DNA of 5,511 nt from positions 1-5,511 of the forward strand of contig JAFOIR010000258.1 in assembly GCA_017420625.1 (NCBI GenBank). The letters are read 5' to 3'. This stretch comes from Bacillota bacterium (lineage in GTDB: Bacteria; Bacillota_A; Clostridia; Lachnospirales; Bianqueaceae). The notes under the pieces were generated by a model that had not been told where the DNA came from, made no database searches, and saw only the letters and a program-made list of their open reading frames with translations. The translations under genes were made by a program, and so were the position numbers. Positions 4,638 through 5,511 of the stretch are shown in pieces. The first letter of the stretch is position 1; each line of letters opens with the position of its first letter.

Positions 4638-5511
4638 TTATTCGATTCGAATCAGTTTGACACCGTGGGGCGGTACGCTTTCGGCGATCGCACCGGTGAC
4701 GGTCTGTCCCTGCTGGCCGCTCCAAAGCTCCTGATAAGAGGCGGCCGCTCGCCTTCGAAGGCCTCTGGCGATAAGCTCCGCCGTCCAGATATTGATGGCA
4801 CGCTCTTCATCACTTAGGTTGAAGAGGGCAACATAGGTCGTATCGACCTCGGGATCGCAGCTTGCCCAGATGGCCTCTTCCCCGCTGCGCTTAAGCTGAC
4901 GGGCATTCGCGCCGAAGGAAAGCATGGCCAGGATATCCTGCCGCGTTAACATGTCCAGTGTAAAATCATCCAGACGGGTCAGTTCAGCACCGATCATCAT
5001 CGGAGCGCCAAAGATGCACCAGAGTGTCAACATTGTACGCTGTTCATCCGGTGTGAAATGGGTGATGCGTTCGGTTTTGTCTCCGAAGCGGCCGCCGATC
5101 ACACCGAGCGGCAGCATGTCAAGATCGGGATAGTGCCCGGGTGTGGCCTGTCCCTGCCACAGTTCGCAGCGGCGGAACATGTCTTTCAAAAGAGGCCAGG
5201 TATCCCAGAAATCATCGGAAATCCGCCAGAGATTGGCGTTTTTGCGGTAGTGCTCTGCTTCGGTGATTTTGGCTGGTCCGGGCGAAAGCGAGAGGATGAT
5301 CGGACGGCCGCAGCGAAGGATGGCTTCGTGCAGCATAGCAATCTCGTCATGAGCGGAGGCCATGTCTTCGCGGCAGATATCATCGCACTTGATGTAGTCA
5401 ACACCCCAGGAGGCATAGAGCTGCATAATGGAATCATAGTAAGCCTGGGAGGCGGAATGATTCGGGCGGATGCCGTACATATACGGATTCCAGCTGCAGA
5501 TGTTGGAAGGA
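4638..5511 (-). CDS. GH27-type alpha-galactosidase, C-terminal part (runs off the right edge)
   Basis: The minus-strand frame is open from the window edge to TAA at 4638-4640, giving about 291 residues. The ATG at 5478-5480 is internal: the frame continues upstream as PSNICSWNPY, so the N-terminal part and true start lie outside. GH27 enzymes hydrolyse terminal alpha-galactosyl (sometimes alpha-N-acetylgalactosaminyl or beta-arabinopyranosyl) residues with retention. Counting from that ATG, QAYYDS (12-17) and WGVDYIKCDD (25-34) give the likely nucleophile D33. RISDDF (86-91) gives the likely acid/base D90. GHYPDLDMLPLG (115-126) matches the conserved GYWNDPDML-type substrate loop. The end of the (beta/alpha)8 barrel is followed by a beta-sandwich from about residue 190, ending KLIRIE. 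Localisation is unknown without the N-terminus. The gene converges on the TPM gene and looks intact as far as seen. Confidence 0.88.
   Translation of the reverse strand, partial: PSNICSWNPYMYGIRPNHSASQAYYDSIMQLYASWGVDYIKCDDICREDMASAHDEIAMLHEAILRCGRPIILSLSPGPAKITEAEHYRKNANLWRISDDFWDTWPLLKDMFRRCELWQGQATPGHYPDLDMLPLGVIGGRFGDKTERITHFTPDEQRTMLTLWCIFGAPMMIGAELTRLDDFTLDMLTRQDILAMLSFGANARQLKRSGEEAIWASCDPEVDTTYVALFNLSDEERAINIWTAELIARGLRRRAAASYQELWSGQQGQTVTGAIAESVPPHGVKLIRIE

Noticed and set aside
4644..4653. GATTCGAATC palindrome as an operator or attachment site
   Set aside because: It lies within the last codons of the galactosidase gene and is only 10 bases, so it is well explained by coding sequence.

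Overview
The window looks like a chromosomal segment of a low-to-mid GC Gram-positive anaerobe, probably a Clostridia or Erysipelotrichia-type gut Firmicute. This is an inference from the strong AGGAGG-type ribosome binding sites, the protein families present and the secretion and envelope flavour of the genes. Nothing seen fixes the genus.

Layout. Positions 1-240 hold no convincing complete gene. An open frame entering from the left edge looks like coding sequence that changes frame near position 55, so it may be the broken 3' end of an upstream gene. It is followed by a possible promoter and a strong ribosome binding site. Positions 241-1413 (+) encode a secreted NodB-type (CE4) polysaccharide deacetylase with all five catalytic motifs and a C-terminal chitobiase-like beta-sandwich. 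After an 83-base gap, 1497-4058 (+) encodes a large membrane protein: two N-terminal zinc ribbons, a beta-rich soluble region, about seven membrane spans, a TPM domain, two more spans and a Gly/Ser/His-rich tail. At the right edge, 4638-5511 (-) is the C-terminal part of a GH27 alpha-galactosidase-like enzyme that runs off the window and converges on the first two genes.

The convergent gap, 4059-4637, is the most unusual part. It carries a 12-base perfect inverted repeat at both ends (4091-4102 and 4611-4622), resembling insertion-sequence ends. The roughly 515 bases between hold no credible transposase but are packed with stem-loops: a bidirectional terminator-like hairpin, an 11-bp stem closing a multibranch structure, several further hairpins, and three spaced copies of a 15-base motif. 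The best reading is a non-autonomous transposable element (MITE or degenerate IS) that either carries a structured RNA or is built from palindromic segments. It sits 12 bases past the alpha-galactosidase stop codon and 28 bases past the TPM-gene stop.

Functionally, the deacetylase and galactosidase both act on carbohydrates and the TPM protein is an envelope protein. Nothing in the sequence shows that the three form a single pathway. The deacetylase and TPM genes may be co-transcribed, whereas the galactosidase is a separate unit.
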